Positions 1 through 8,472 of a stretch of DNA of 64,000 bases are shown one piece after another. The notes under the pieces are model-generated. The model ran no database searches. It was not told the origin of the DNA and saw nothing but the letters and a program-made list of their open reading frames with translations. Origin of the DNA: Lachnospiraceae bacterium (GTDB taxonomy: Bacteria; Bacillota_A; Clostridia; Lachnospirales; Lachnospiraceae); assembly GCA_009911175.1 (NCBI GenBank), contig QXWX01000001.1, positions 186,001 through 250,000 of the forward strand, given 5' to 3'. Position numbers and translations under genes: made by a program. Every line of letters starts with the position of its first letter. Position 1 is the stretch's first letter.

Positions 1-173
1 TATGCATTTTCCATTTCGGTATACTCCTTTTTGAAATCAGGCTTTGGAGCGTCTTTGATATCATAGCGTGTAATTTAGAATTTGTACAGCGCAAAATCAA
101 CTATTTTCACACTAAAGGATTTGTGCTAAAATGAGAAAAATATAATTCCGATTTTTGGGAAAGGAAGGTTGAT

Positions 174-314
174 ATGAAAAAGATAGGCTTCGGGATTTCC
201 ATATTGCTTTTTGCGCTTGTATTGCATGTTTGCTCATCCGGGCTGGACGCAATCACACTTTCATTAGGAGTTGTCGGTTTTCTGTTTTCATTCCTCGGCT
301 TTTTGGAAAAATAA
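174..314 (+). CDS. Small two-helix membrane protein, unknown function
   Basis: A 46-residue ORF not tied to a named family. The ATG at 174 follows an AAAGGAAGG ribosome binding site, and a plausible promoter (TTTTCA at 104-109, 17-base spacer, TAAAAT at 127-132) lies upstream. Residues about 4-21 and 27-43 are hydrophobic and joined by a short SSGLD turn, so a small inner-membrane hairpin is expected. It converges with the dehydrogenase on the other strand and shares a terminator with it. Function is unknown; the good start signals and the composition support a real gene. It could be a remnant of a larger mobile region lying upstream of the window. Confidence 0.5.
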   Translation: MKKIGFGISILLFALVLHVCSSGLDAITLSLGVVGFLFSFLGFLEK

Positions 315-317
315 AAG

Positions 318-355
318 CGGAGCTGTCAAAGAATAATTTTCTTTGCGCAGCTCCG
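318..355. terminator. Bidirectional terminator between convergent genes
   Basis: An 8-bp stem CGGAGCTG/CAGCTCCG (318-325 with 348-355) encloses a second stem CAAAG/CTTTG (327-331 with 341-345). T-rich sequence follows on the plus strand and A-rich sequence precedes it. It sits between the stops of two converging genes. Confidence 0.7.
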
Positions 356-379
356 TATTTATATCTTTATTTTACGGCA

Positions 380-1645
380 TTACTGCTCCACGCCGAAGTG
401 CTCGAATAATATCCGCTCCGCCTCCGCGCTCCACAGCCCCCGGTTCTTTTTGCACACTTCGTCCAGCTTTTTGAACAGCGGATCACTTTCTCCCAGCTTT
501 CCAAAGTCCTCAATCGCCGTCAGCGGCATATCGAACTGTGTATAAGTCAGCTTCTTTCCACCCGGAATCTTGGGCAGGTTCAGAGTTGCATCCGCGATGC
601 TGTCAATGCCGCCCACGTGGGTCACCATCACAGCCGGTTCGATCTTTCCTTTCGCGGCCAGGTCATTCGCCTCGATCAGGTCGTCGTTATTTCCCCCGGT
701 CGTTCCCATGATATGCGCGCTTGTATAGTGTACATTATACAGGTTGATCTCCCCCTTGAACTGGTTGTCCGTGGGGCCTGCGAAGAAGTTCATGCAGCCG
801 TCAAATGCCAGGAGCTGGTCGCCCATCTCCGCCACCTTACGGTTGGGGATATATACAAACACATCATCATAACCCTTTCCGCCTGTGATCGCCCGCAGAC
901 CTTCCACCGGATCTTCCATCTTCGCCGTATTCACATAGAGGAGCTCTACTCCGTTTTCCGCCGCCTTGCTTTCCGGGATCACTTCCCTTGCGCGCTCGAT
1001 CTTAGCATCGTCAATGTCCGTCACCACGATCCGCTTCGGCCTGTTTTCAATCTGGATTCCGTAGCTCACCGCCCCCAGTCCCATGGGGCCGCAGCCGCCC
1101 AGGATGATGATGTCGCCATCCGGTTTCGTACCCACCGCCAGATCATGGTTCCTCTTGTTGGTGTGGTAATTTCCATGGTAGCCTCCGATGATGCAGCTCA
1201 TGGGCTCACCCAGAGACGCTTCGAAAAAGCTGTCTCCCTCGTAGGGCATCAGGCATCCCAGCTCCATCACCTCGTGAGGGATGATGCAGTAGGTACATGC
1301 CCCTCCGAAGAATTCATAAGAATATCCGGGGGAAGCCAGACTTCCTTTATAATTCAGCGCCGGCTGCTGAGCGAACTTCATGCCCGGCTTGAACTGGTCT
1401 TTCCACTTCTCTCCCACTTCCACGATCACACCCGCAAATTCATGTCCGATGATAACCGGATTGGTGTCGATATTTTGGGGCGCACGTTTGTGCTTCTTGC
1501 CCTGCTCCGCAAGCTTATAGGTAGACATACAGATACTGTCGCTCATGACCTTCACCAGGATCTCATCCTCCCTGATCTCCGGCAATTCAAATTCCTCCAG
1601 TCTCAGGTCTCTCGTTCCATACATTCTGACTGCTCTTGTCTTCAT
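380..1645 (-). CDS. Zinc-type sugar-phosphate dehydrogenase, L-sorbose-1-phosphate reductase (SorE)-like
   Basis: A 421-residue medium-chain dehydrogenase. The N-terminal GroES-like domain contains GHEFAGVIVEVG, and the Rossmann domain contains the dinucleotide loop GGCGPMGLG. Overall length and motifs match the SorE group, which interconverts L-sorbose 1-phosphate and D-glucitol 6-phosphate, so the carbonyl sits next to the phosphorylated carbon. It is the last gene of an operon with a 1-phosphofructokinase (27 bases upstream) and a mannitol-type EIIA. Inference: it oxidises a PTS-phosphorylated hexitol to a 2-ketose 1-phosphate, which the kinase then uses. The true substrate (mannitol, glucitol or a rarer hexitol) cannot be read from sequence. 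A general threonine/sorbitol dehydrogenase role is the alternative. Confidence 0.75.
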   Translation of the reverse strand: MKTRAVRMYGTRDLRLEEFELPEIREDEILVKVMSDSICMSTYKLAEQGKKHKRAPQNIDTNPVIIGHEFAGVIVEVGEKWKDQFKPGMKFAQQPALNYKGSLASPGYSYEFFGGACTYCIIPHEVMELGCLMPYEGDSFFEASLGEPMSCIIGGYHGNYHTNKRNHDLAVGTKPDGDIIILGGCGPMGLGAVSYGIQIENRPKRIVVTDIDDAKIERAREVIPESKAAENGVELLYVNTAKMEDPVEGLRAITGGKGYDDVFVYIPNRKVAEMGDQLLAFDGCMNFFAGPTDNQFKGEINLYNVHYTSAHIMGTTGGNNDDLIEANDLAAKGKIEPAVMVTHVGGIDSIADATLNLPKIPGGKKLTYTQFDMPLTAIEDFGKLGESDPLFKKLDEVCKKNRGLWSAEAERILFEHFGVEQ

Positions 1646-1672
1646 TTTTGCTCACTCCTCATTGATTCAAAT

Positions 1673-2605
1673 TTATTGTACACTTTCAATCTTCACCTGC
1701 ATTTTCAGCTCTTCCACCAGTTCCTTCGCCGGAGGCTTCGTTCCGATCGTCGTAACCGCTCCTGCCGATGCCGCCATACACAACCTGACGGTTTCCTCGT
1801 CTCCCAGCTTCTGATCCCATGCATACGCCAGCGCCGCCACCATCGCGTCTCCCGCGCCTACCGTAGAATGCGCCTTCACCGGAAGGGCCGGGCAGACCGC
1901 TTCATATCCGCCTCGCACGAACATTGCGCCACTCTTCCCCATGGAGACTGCCGCCGTATGGATTCCCTTTTTCATCAGCTTCCGGGTCATTTCCAGGAGT
2001 TCCTTCCCTGACGCGCGGTAATCAATTCTTGCATATTCTTCCAGTTCCACACGGTTCGGCTTGATGATATCCGGGCCTGCCTCCAGAGACAGGCGGAACA
2101 CCTCGCCGTCCGCGTCCATCAGAACCTGGGAGCCTTTTTCATGAGCCATCCTGATGATCTTTTCATAAATGTCCTTGCCCACGCCGCCCGGAATACTGCC
2201 GGAAAGTACGATCAACGTATTCACTCCTGCATAGTTTTCCAGTTTATTCATTAATTTCCCTATCTGTTCTTCTGAAATGGCCGGCCCCGGCTCATTCAGC
2301 TCAGTGACTGCTCCGTTTTCTTCAAACACCTTGGTATTGGTTCTTGTCTCCCCGTCTACCCAGATAAAATCGTGCATGATCTTCCGCGCGTCCAGCACAT
2401 TTTCTATAGTCCTTCCGGCATTCCCTCCCAGAAAACCGGTAGCGATGCTTTCGCCGCCCAGCTCATGGATCGTCTTGGATACATTGATCCCCTTGCCGCC
2501 CGCGTCATACTCCACCTTCCGGATCCGGTTCAGACCGCCGGGCTTGAGCGTGTCGATCTCCACCGTCTTGTCAATAGCCGGGTTCATCGTGACTGTTATG
2601 ATCAT
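1673..2605 (-). CDS. fruK: 1-phosphofructokinase, PfkB family
   Basis: A 310-residue ribokinase-fold kinase that would phosphorylate fructose 1-phosphate (or a related ketose phosphate) to the 1,6-bisphosphate. The N-terminal signature is DAGGKGINVS (about residues 34-43). The catalytic loop is STVGAGDAMVA with Asp253 as presumed base. Length is normal for FruK and LacC. It begins 6 bases after the EIIA gene, so the two are co-transcribed. A tagatose-6-phosphate kinase is the main alternative. The adjacent SorE-like enzyme, which would make a 1-phosphoketose, favours FruK activity. Confidence 0.85.
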   Translation of the reverse strand: MIITVTMNPAIDKTVEIDTLKPGGLNRIRKVEYDAGGKGINVSKTIHELGGESIATGFLGGNAGRTIENVLDARKIMHDFIWVDGETRTNTKVFEENGAVTELNEPGPAISEEQIGKLMNKLENYAGVNTLIVLSGSIPGGVGKDIYEKIIRMAHEKGSQVLMDADGEVFRLSLEAGPDIIKPNRVELEEYARIDYRASGKELLEMTRKLMKKGIHTAAVSMGKSGAMFVRGGYEAVCPALPVKAHSTVGAGDAMVAALAYAWDQKLGDEETVRLCMAASAGAVTTIGTKPPAKELVEELKMQVKIESVQ

Positions 2606-2611
2606 CCTTCT

Positions 2612-3082
2612 CTACTCCTTTCCGGAAAGAATCTGGTACAGCGTATCCGCGTCGCATGTCTTGATCTGTTCCGCAGTCGCGTCATCCAACATCTTCTCTG
2701 CGATGGACGACAGGATATCCATATGCTCCTCGCCCACGCCGGCAATTCCGATCACGACCTTCACCTCTTCCCCGTCCCAGTCCACGCTGTCCCGGAATGT
2801 CATCACGGCGATCCCGGATGCCTTGATCTGGTCCTTTACGGCTTCGATTCCATGGGGAAGCGCAAGTCCGTTTCCCATAAATGTGGAAAACGTTTTTTCT
2901 CTTTCCACCATCCCGTCTACATACGGCTGCTCCACATATCCGGAATCCGCCAGCATCTGCCCCACCTTGCGGATGATGTTCTCCTTTGTATCGGGTTCGC
3001 AGTTTACATGTACGTTTTCACGGTACAGTAATTCCTTTTTTTCTTTTTTTTCTTTTTTTTCTTCCTTTTTCTTAAAAAACAT
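2612..3082 (-). CDS. mtlF: PTS mannitol/fructose-type EIIA component
   Basis: A cytoplasmic phosphocarrier passing phosphate from HPr to the EIICB protein. The phospho-histidine is in GNGLALPHG (His77 from the ATG at 3082). That ATG is preferred over the GTG nine bases upstream because AGGTGG lies five bases before it. The EIIA fold is preceded by an unusual Lys/Glu-rich N-terminus (roughly residues 4-17, repeated KKE units), likely a flexible tether. It is the first gene of the EIIA-fruK-sorE operon, read from its own activator-dependent promoter at 3147-3217. The matching EIICB gene lies 2.3 kb upstream. Confidence 0.9.
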   Translation of the reverse strand: MFFKKKEEKKEKKEKKELLYRENVHVNCEPDTKENIIRKVGQMLADSGYVEQPYVDGMVEREKTFSTFMGNGLALPHGIEAVKDQIKASGIAVMTFRDSVDWDGEEVKVVIGIAGVGEEHMDILSSIAEKMLDDATAEQIKTCDADTLYQILSGKE

Positions 3083-3146
3083 ATTGACCACCTGTGTCCT
3101 CTCTATCTCTTTTCATTTTCCCGGAGGATTTGTTCCTTGTGTCCTT

Positions 3147-3217
3147 ATTATATGCCCCGGAAACATCTCTTTTCAACAAATAGAAAATGGGATTTGGCAC
3201 TATCCGATAGCGCCAGA
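3147..3217 (-). promoter_or_regulatory. Activator-type promoter and operator of the mtlF operon
   Basis: On the minus strand: -35 TTGAAA (3171-3176), an 18-base spacer and -10 TATAAT (3147-3152). A 25-bp imperfect palindrome (3193-3217; arms TTTGGCA and CGCCAGA, same spacing as the perfect copy at 6961-6985) lies 16 bases upstream of the -35. The element CTATTTGTTGAAA joins the two. The same geometry upstream of the EIICB gene points to the adjacent MtlR-like activator as the binding protein. Confidence 0.75.
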
Positions 3218-3291
3218 ACCGCTATTTTACTGGCCGGATGCCTTGCAGCAATGCGCAAAGGCACCTTGAACAGTAACAGTGCGGTCACATA

Positions 3292-5385
3292 TCACACCTT
3301 CGCCAGATATCGGTTGAAATATTCCTTCAGATACCTGGAAAGCAGCTCCCGGATCTCCTCCTTGTCCCCCCGTGCCAGTACTTCCAGAAATTCGTATTCT
3401 TCGATCAGCATGCTGCTGATATATCCCATGATCTCGTTATTGATCTGTCCATTCCCGTCAATCGGCACCAGCATAATGATCACAGTCCGAATTCCCTTAA
3501 AATATGGATCCTGAAATGCTTCCAGATCTTTCGTCATACAGACCGCAAACTCCGGCCGCAGCACGCCCTTTGTCCGGGTATGCAGAAGCGCGAACCCAAA
3601 TTCCGCAAAGACCTGGGAGGAAATCCGTTCCCGGCGCATCAGGTCTTCCTGGATCTGTCCGCTGCGGTCCGAATAGGGGGACATTTTTTCCCCTACCGCA
3701 ATCAAAAGCTCCTCAAAGGTAATGTCATTGTCTACCTTAAAAAATTCCATATTTTTCAGAATCGTCTTGATCTGTACGGCAACCAGATTGATCTCCTCCA
3801 GCTTCACGGAAAACTCATTTTCCTCTTTGTGCTTTTCCGGCATTCTCTCATACCGCAGGATCATTTCCCGTACTTCTTCCATATTCTCCTTATTCAAAAG
3901 CGGATTCACGGAAACGACCGGGATATCCTGGGGTTCCATGGGAATCGTGGAAATCAGAAAATCTGTTTTTCCGATGATGTACGGCGTAATATCATTTTTT
4001 CCGTATGCCGTCAGGACCATCCGGTCCTTATAGGTTTTCTCCAGCTTGGACACCATCAGACGGGAGATCCCGATCCCGCTGGAGCAGATCACTCCCGCAT
4101 GGACCTTCCGTATATTTTCCCTGCGTCCCTCCAGGCGGAATACCGCAGCGCCGAAATGTACCGTCAGAAAACCAATCTCCTCTTCCGGCACCTCCCGCTG
4201 CGTCTTCTTCTCCAGAACCGCCGCCACATGAACACATTTCCGGTAAATCTCCGGGTAGCTCTCCCGGATCTCCGCAAGCATGGGATTCTGAATATGCATT
4301 CCATATATGATCCGGATCAGGGTCGGCTGCAGATGCGCCAAAAGCCCCTGGATAAATTCCTCGTCCTGTTTGAGCAGGCATGCCTGCACCGGGTCAAAGG
4401 CATCAATCATCTCATTGACCAGATACTGCAGCTCCCGGTTTTCAATCGTCAGGGCTTCCCCGGCATTCCACCGTATTCGCTCATGCTTGGCACCCTTAAT
4501 ATGCAGGCAGATGTAGGAAATCTCCATCGTTGGAAAGCGGATTCCGAATTCCTCTTCCAGCTCCGCCGCGATCTCCTCCGACAGAAGGTAATCCTCATCC
4601 CGTTCAAGCTGTTCCCCCCAGCTGCTGCCCGGCTCGATCGTCTCATCCTTGAGGATCCGGTCAATGGCAATGGTAATATGGATCACAAGCCCTACATAGG
4701 AATTTTCCGTCAGGGACTTTACCTGGAGATGATCCATCCCCGCGATACAGCGGATCACACGTTTCAGTACATCGTTGTTCAGCACCTGCCCGATCTCGCT
4801 TTTCAGCAGAAGATCCTGCGGATCCAGCACCGTGGTTTCCTCCTCATAGGCTTCCCGCAGTACCTTCGTATCTATATTTTCTTCAATAAAGGCGCGGATC
4901 GCCCTGCGGTAATCCTCCTCGCTTCCATTGGTTTCGATCCCGCTTCCCGGCTTCCGGCTGATCTGCAGGCCATACCCGGTCAGCCAGCTTTCCACAGCTT
5001 CCAGGTCCGCGCTGACCGTAGCCTCACTGACACCGAACTGGCTGCTGTAATAATACAGCTTTTTCAGCCCCTTTTCTCTCAGCAGTTCCAGGACGAGCCG
5101 CTTCCGCCGCTCCTCCCGGTTGCTCACATCATAAGGATTTCCCTGGCTGAGTTCGGCAAGAAGACGCTTCTTTTCCTCCTCGCTGCCTTCCAGCCAGACG
5201 CCCACGCCAGTCTTTGACGAAAAACGGACTTCATACGCTTTCAGCGTACTTTCCATATATTCCAGTTCTCTTTGAGCCGTCCGTTTGCTCACTCCGATCT
5301 GCTCCGCCAGGAGCTTCACAGAAATGGGTCTTTCCTCCTGAAGCAGTACCAGCAGGATCTGTCTCATACGAGCCGAAATATCCAT
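3292..5385 (-). CDS. mtlR: MtlR/BglG-type PTS-controlled transcriptional activator
   Basis: A 697-residue regulator. An N-terminal helix-turn-helix (SVKLLAEQIGVSKRTAQREL, about 21-40) is followed by a second winged-helix region, two PRD domains with conserved histidines (for example VIHITIAIDRIL and LTVHFGAA), an EIIB-like domain with a Cys motif (ICSSGIGISRL), and a C-terminal EIIA-like domain with FGFALLHTRT. Known relatives are DNA-binding activators switched by phosphorylation through HPr and the cognate EIIB. The ATG follows AAGGGGAGGGG. It lies directly after the EIICB gene and is probably transcribed with it. The duplicated palindrome upstream of both PTS transcription units is its likely target. 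Confidence 0.9.
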   Translation of the reverse strand: MDISARMRQILLVLLQEERPISVKLLAEQIGVSKRTAQRELEYMESTLKAYEVRFSSKTGVGVWLEGSEEEKKRLLAELSQGNPYDVSNREERRKRLVLELLREKGLKKLYYYSSQFGVSEATVSADLEAVESWLTGYGLQISRKPGSGIETNGSEEDYRRAIRAFIEENIDTKVLREAYEEETTVLDPQDLLLKSEIGQVLNNDVLKRVIRCIAGMDHLQVKSLTENSYVGLVIHITIAIDRILKDETIEPGSSWGEQLERDEDYLLSEEIAAELEEEFGIRFPTMEISYICLHIKGAKHERIRWNAGEALTIENRELQYLVNEMIDAFDPVQACLLKQDEEFIQGLLAHLQPTLIRIIYGMHIQNPMLAEIRESYPEIYRKCVHVAAVLEKKTQREVPEEEIGFLTVHFGAAVFRLEGRRENIRKVHAGVICSSGIGISRLMVSKLEKTYKDRMVLTAYGKNDITPYIIGKTDFLISTIPMEPQDIPVVSVNPLLNKENMEEVREMILRYERMPEKHKEENEFSVKLEEINLVAVQIKTILKNMEFFKVDNDITFEELLIAVGEKMSPYSDRSGQIQEDLMRRERISSQVFAEFGFALLHTRTKGVLRPEFAVCMTKDLEAFQDPYFKGIRTVIIMLVPIDGNGQINNEIMGYISSMLIEEYEFLEVLARGDKEEIRELLSRYLKEYFNRYLAKV

Positions 5386-5403
5386 AGCCCCTCCCCTTCT
5401 TTT

Positions 5404-5437
5404 GTATAGAAAAGCTGCCAGTGACAGGCTTTCTGTA
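5404..5437. repeat. Dispersed palindromic element, copy 1
   Basis: The hairpin core GCTGCCAGTGACAGGC is flanked by AGAAAA and TTTCTGTAT. A near-identical element in inverted orientation lies at about 34503-34540, with only a few differences over some 37 bases. Both sit between co-directional genes. This copy lies in the mtlA-mtlR gap and may form an intercistronic hairpin. Confidence 0.55.
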
Positions 5438-6841
5438 TTATCCTTGATTCCTCTTCTTCAGATCTTCCACCAGGACATCATATTCCGGTGCCGCCAGGAA
5501 ATTTGTGATCAGAACCCGCTCCGCGTTGGGATTGCTGCGCTCCGCGCGTTCTCCCAGCTCCTGGTGCGTCACTACAATCTGTACGTCGGCCGGAATACTG
5601 GACACCGGTGTATGTATGACCTCAATCCCTTCCAGTCCGGCTGCCGCAATCTTCTTTTTCAGTACGGTTGCTCCCATGGCGCTGGAGCCCATTCCCGCGT
5701 CGCAGGCAAACGCGATCTTGCGGATCTTTCCCTGTCCCTTTGCAGGCTCTCCCGCCGCGCTGCTGTCATCCTTGATTCCCTTTGCCTGTTTTTTCATAGC
5801 ATCCTTTTTCTGCTGCGCTTCTTCCAGAGACGTATCTTTTCCCATGAATTTCAAAAGTGGAACCGCGATCACAAAGGAAACCGCCGCCGCTGCCAGCATG
5901 CCCAGGAACAGCCCCACGTAACAATGCCGCTCCGCCATCATCACCAGTGCCAGGATACTGCCCGGTGAAGCAGGCGCCGTCAGTCCCACGCCCATCAGGT
6001 TGAAGGTAAACACTCCGGCTGCCCCGCCTGCGATCGTTGCAAGGAGGAGCAGGGGATTCATGAGGATATATGGGAAATAGATCTCATGGATCCCCCCGAA
6101 AAAATGAATGATCACCGCACCGGGCGCTGAGCTCTTCGCATTTCCTTTTCCGGCAATACAGTAAGCCAGCAGGACACCCAACCCGGGACCCGGATTGGCT
6201 TCTAACAGGAAGAAGATGGATTTGCCCATTTCCTCCACCTGCTGAATCCCCATCGGAGACAGGATTCCATGGTTGATCGCGTTATTTAAAAAGAGGACCT
6301 TGGCCGGTTCGATAAACAGGCTGGTAAGCGGAAGAATGCCATGTTTTACAAAGAAGCCGACCCCGATACCCATCCACTCGTTCAAAGTGCTGACCAGCGG
6401 CGTCACGCCGTACATGGCAAGAACCGCAAGAACCGCGCCGATGATCCCCAGTGAGAAGTTATTGACCAGCATCTCAAATCCGGCTTTTACATGATTTTCC
6501 ATCAGCTTGTCGAATTTTTTGATCACCCATGCAGAAAGAGGGCCTACCACCATTGCTCCGATAAACATGGGAACATCCGAACCCACGATCACACCCATGG
6601 TCGCAATGGCGCCGATCACTCCGCCCCGCTGTCCCGCGACCACATTTCCTCCCGTATATGCGATCAGCAGGGGCAGCAGCACGGATGACATGGGGCTGAC
6701 CAGCTGCGCGATCCGTTCGTTGGGCATCCAGCCCGTCTCGATAAATAACGCGGTAATCAGTCCCCAGGCAATAAAAGCTCCGATATTGGGCATGACCATG
6801 CCGCTTAGGGATCTTCCAAATAACTGTACTTTTTCTTTCAT
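5438..6841 (-). CDS. mtlA: PTS mannitol-type EIICB permease
   Basis: Membrane transporter that phosphorylates a hexitol during uptake. The N-terminal EIIC domain carries several membrane segments (to about residue 335) and the substrate-site motif GGIHEIYFPY. A charged Lys-rich linker follows, then an EIIB domain with the phospho-cysteine in CDAGMGSSAMGA. There is no fused EIIA; that is the separate mtlF. The ATG at 6841 is chosen because GAGGTG lies eight bases upstream; a GTG nine bases earlier is the alternative. It is read from the activator promoter at 6915-6985. Mannitol specificity is by family only. The locus lacks mannitol-1-phosphate 5-dehydrogenase, so another hexitol is possible. 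Confidence 0.9.
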   Translation of the reverse strand: MKEKVQLFGRSLSGMVMPNIGAFIAWGLITALFIETGWMPNERIAQLVSPMSSVLLPLLIAYTGGNVVAGQRGGVIGAIATMGVIVGSDVPMFIGAMVVGPLSAWVIKKFDKLMENHVKAGFEMLVNNFSLGIIGAVLAVLAMYGVTPLVSTLNEWMGIGVGFFVKHGILPLTSLFIEPAKVLFLNNAINHGILSPMGIQQVEEMGKSIFFLLEANPGPGLGVLLAYCIAGKGNAKSSAPGAVIIHFFGGIHEIYFPYILMNPLLLLATIAGGAAGVFTFNLMGVGLTAPASPGSILALVMMAERHCYVGLFLGMLAAAAVSFVIAVPLLKFMGKDTSLEEAQQKKDAMKKQAKGIKDDSSAAGEPAKGQGKIRKIAFACDAGMGSSAMGATVLKKKIAAAGLEGIEVIHTPVSSIPADVQIVVTHQELGERAERSNPNAERVLITNFLAAPEYDVLVEDLKKRNQG

Positions 6842-6914
6842 AAATTCCACACCTCATTTTCTTTTGGTATTCAGAAGTGCGATCGGCCAATCACGTTTTC
6901 TTCATCGTATGTTT

Positions 6915-6985
6915 ATTATAAACTTGGCCTGTCTTTTATTTCAACAAATAGAAAAACAAATTTGGCATCATCCGTTAGTGCCAAA
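6915..6985 (-). promoter_or_regulatory. Activator-type promoter and operator of mtlA
   Basis: On the minus strand: -35 TTGAAA (6939-6944), an 18-base spacer and a perfect -10 TATAAT (6915-6920). A 25-bp palindrome at 6961-6985 with perfect arms TTTGGCA/TGCCAAA lies 16 bases upstream of the -35. The block from the operator to the -35 is almost identical to the one at 3171-3217, including CTATTTGTTGAAA. This fits an activator bound about 65 bases upstream of the start site. Confidence 0.8.
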
Positions 6986-7050
6986 TAGATCATCCTCCCC
7001 AAAATGCAGGAAACCGTCATCAAAGATATCTTGTCCTTCCCTGATATACC

Positions 7051-7104
7051 AAAAAGCACCTGCCGCACCGGAGTTCTCTCCTCCGGCGTGGCAGGCGCCT
7101 TTTT
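7051..7104 (-). terminator. Terminator after the GH32 operon
   Basis: A two-part stem: GCACCTGCC (7056-7064) pairs with GGCAGGCGC (7090-7098) with one mismatch, and CCGGAG (7068-7073) pairs with CTCCGG (7081-7086). It is flanked by AAAAA and TTTTT, so it may act in both directions. It ends the ABC-GH32 operon before the mtlA promoter. Confidence 0.75.
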
Positions 7105-7119
7105 ATTTTTCATAGATAT

Positions 7120-8436
7120 TCATCCTGTATAAACATGTTCCACATATCCGGTAATCCGGTTTCCCAGACCATAGACCACATTGCTGATCACATATTCGCC
7201 GTCATTAATAAAGACCTCGATCAGATTCGGTTCCACAAATATATCCAAACCGCAGTGTTCCAGACTTGTCGGCGTGCCGCACACCGCTGCCCGGCCATCT
7301 GTCCCGGCAAATACCCGGCTGCGGTCCGTTTTCACAGATCCATTTTCAACCCAGATCCTGTACCCTCCGATTTCCAGATATTCCCCTTCCGACAGCGTTG
7401 TTTTGATACGGCAGGGCATACCCGGATCCATATGCCTCTTATCTTCCTTTTCTGCGGAAAAATATTTTTCCACCTCCGGATGGATTCTGAAATAAATATG
7501 CTCCTCTGCGATCTCCACGACCCTCGGGAGGCTCATCATCCCGTTCCAGTCTTTTTTTCCTTCCTCCTTTACGGCCTCCGGCATCCTCATCCAGCCGATC
7601 AGCACTCTTCTTCCCTCCCGGTCCACATTGGTCTGAGGAGCGTACAGATCCATACCATAATCCACATATTGAAATTCTGAGGATATTTCCATGGTGCATG
7701 TACGGCTGTCAAACTCTGCCAGTGCGGTGACCGACTGGTGTTCATATCCGTTCTCCGCATCCTCCGTATACATTGCGGACCCGACAAACACATATCTGTC
7801 TCCCAGCCGGAATAAATCCGGACATTCCAGGATCCTGCCGAAGCTTGGGTTCCTATACTGCGCGGCATACTGCCAGTGTTCCCCGTCCCTGCTCCGGAAA
7901 AACACGGCGCGGCCTTCCTTTTCCCTAAACGTACTGCCCAGGACCATATAATAGCTTCCGCTGTCATACCATACTTTTGGATCGCGCGTATGTCCCGCGT
8001 CAGCAATCTGTTCATCCCGGATCACCGGAATGATCTGTCTTTTCCCATTCCAGTTGTCAAATTGAAATCCATCCTCAGAAACCACCATTGCCTGGCTTGT
8101 TTCATAGACGTCCTGCACCGGGATATGGATATTTTCTTCCTCTTCTTCCAGATACCGCACTGCGGAATAATAGAGGTACAGCCTGCCGTCTTTCTCCAGC
8201 GCGCTTCCGGAAAATACTCCGTTGCTGTCATATCTTTTAGTCGGGAATACCGCAATATCCAGATGCTCCCAATGCACCAAATCTTCACTTACCGCATGCC
8301 CCCAATGCATGGTTCCCCATACGGGCGCATAGGGGAAGCACTGGTAAAACAGGTGATACCTTCCCTGGTAATAAATAAATCCGTTTGGATCATTTATCCA
8401 ATTTCCAGGCGCTTTTAAATGCAATATATTTTTCAC
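7120..8436 (-). CDS. Glycoside hydrolase family 32, sucrose/fructo-oligosaccharide hydrolase
   Basis: A 438-residue intracellular fructosidase; no signal peptide is visible. It has the three GH32 catalytic signatures: WINDPNG (nucleophile Asp16), RDP (Asp152, transition-state stabiliser) and ECPD (acid/base Glu204). A five-bladed propeller is followed by a short beta-sandwich. The start is GTG, placed six bases after GGGGAAG; the overlapping ATG is out of frame. It is the last gene of the binding protein-permease-permease operon. It therefore most likely releases fructose from sucrose or short fructans imported intact by ABC transport, rather than acting on sucrose 6-phosphate. Confidence 0.9.
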   Translation of the reverse strand: MKNILHLKAPGNWINDPNGFIYYQGRYHLFYQCFPYAPVWGTMHWGHAVSEDLVHWEHLDIAVFPTKRYDSNGVFSGSALEKDGRLYLYYSAVRYLEEEEENIHIPVQDVYETSQAMVVSEDGFQFDNWNGKRQIIPVIRDEQIADAGHTRDPKVWYDSGSYYMVLGSTFREKEGRAVFFRSRDGEHWQYAAQYRNPSFGRILECPDLFRLGDRYVFVGSAMYTEDAENGYEHQSVTALAEFDSRTCTMEISSEFQYVDYGMDLYAPQTNVDREGRRVLIGWMRMPEAVKEEGKKDWNGMMSLPRVVEIAEEHIYFRIHPEVEKYFSAEKEDKRHMDPGMPCRIKTTLSEGEYLEIGGYRIWVENGSVKTDRSRVFAGTDGRAAVCGTPTSLEHCGLDIFVEPNLIEVFINDGEYVISNVVYGLGNRITGYVEHVYTG

Positions 8437-8472
8437 ATGCTTCCCCTTTCCTGCTGTTATTTTAAAAAGCTC

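Noticed and set aside
617..2011. A 464-codon plus-strand frame across the SorE-like and fruK genes
   Set aside because: It spans two well-supported minus-strand genes and their junction and has no domain or start signal.
3580..5217. A 545-codon plus-strand frame opposite the MtlR-like regulator
   Set aside because: It is the antisense shadow of a clear multi-domain regulator and has no start signal.
6961..6985. A sigma-54 promoter, because TTGGCAC occurs in the mtlA operator
   Set aside because: The TGC part of the -12 element is not at the required spacing, and a perfect sigma-A promoter lies just downstream.
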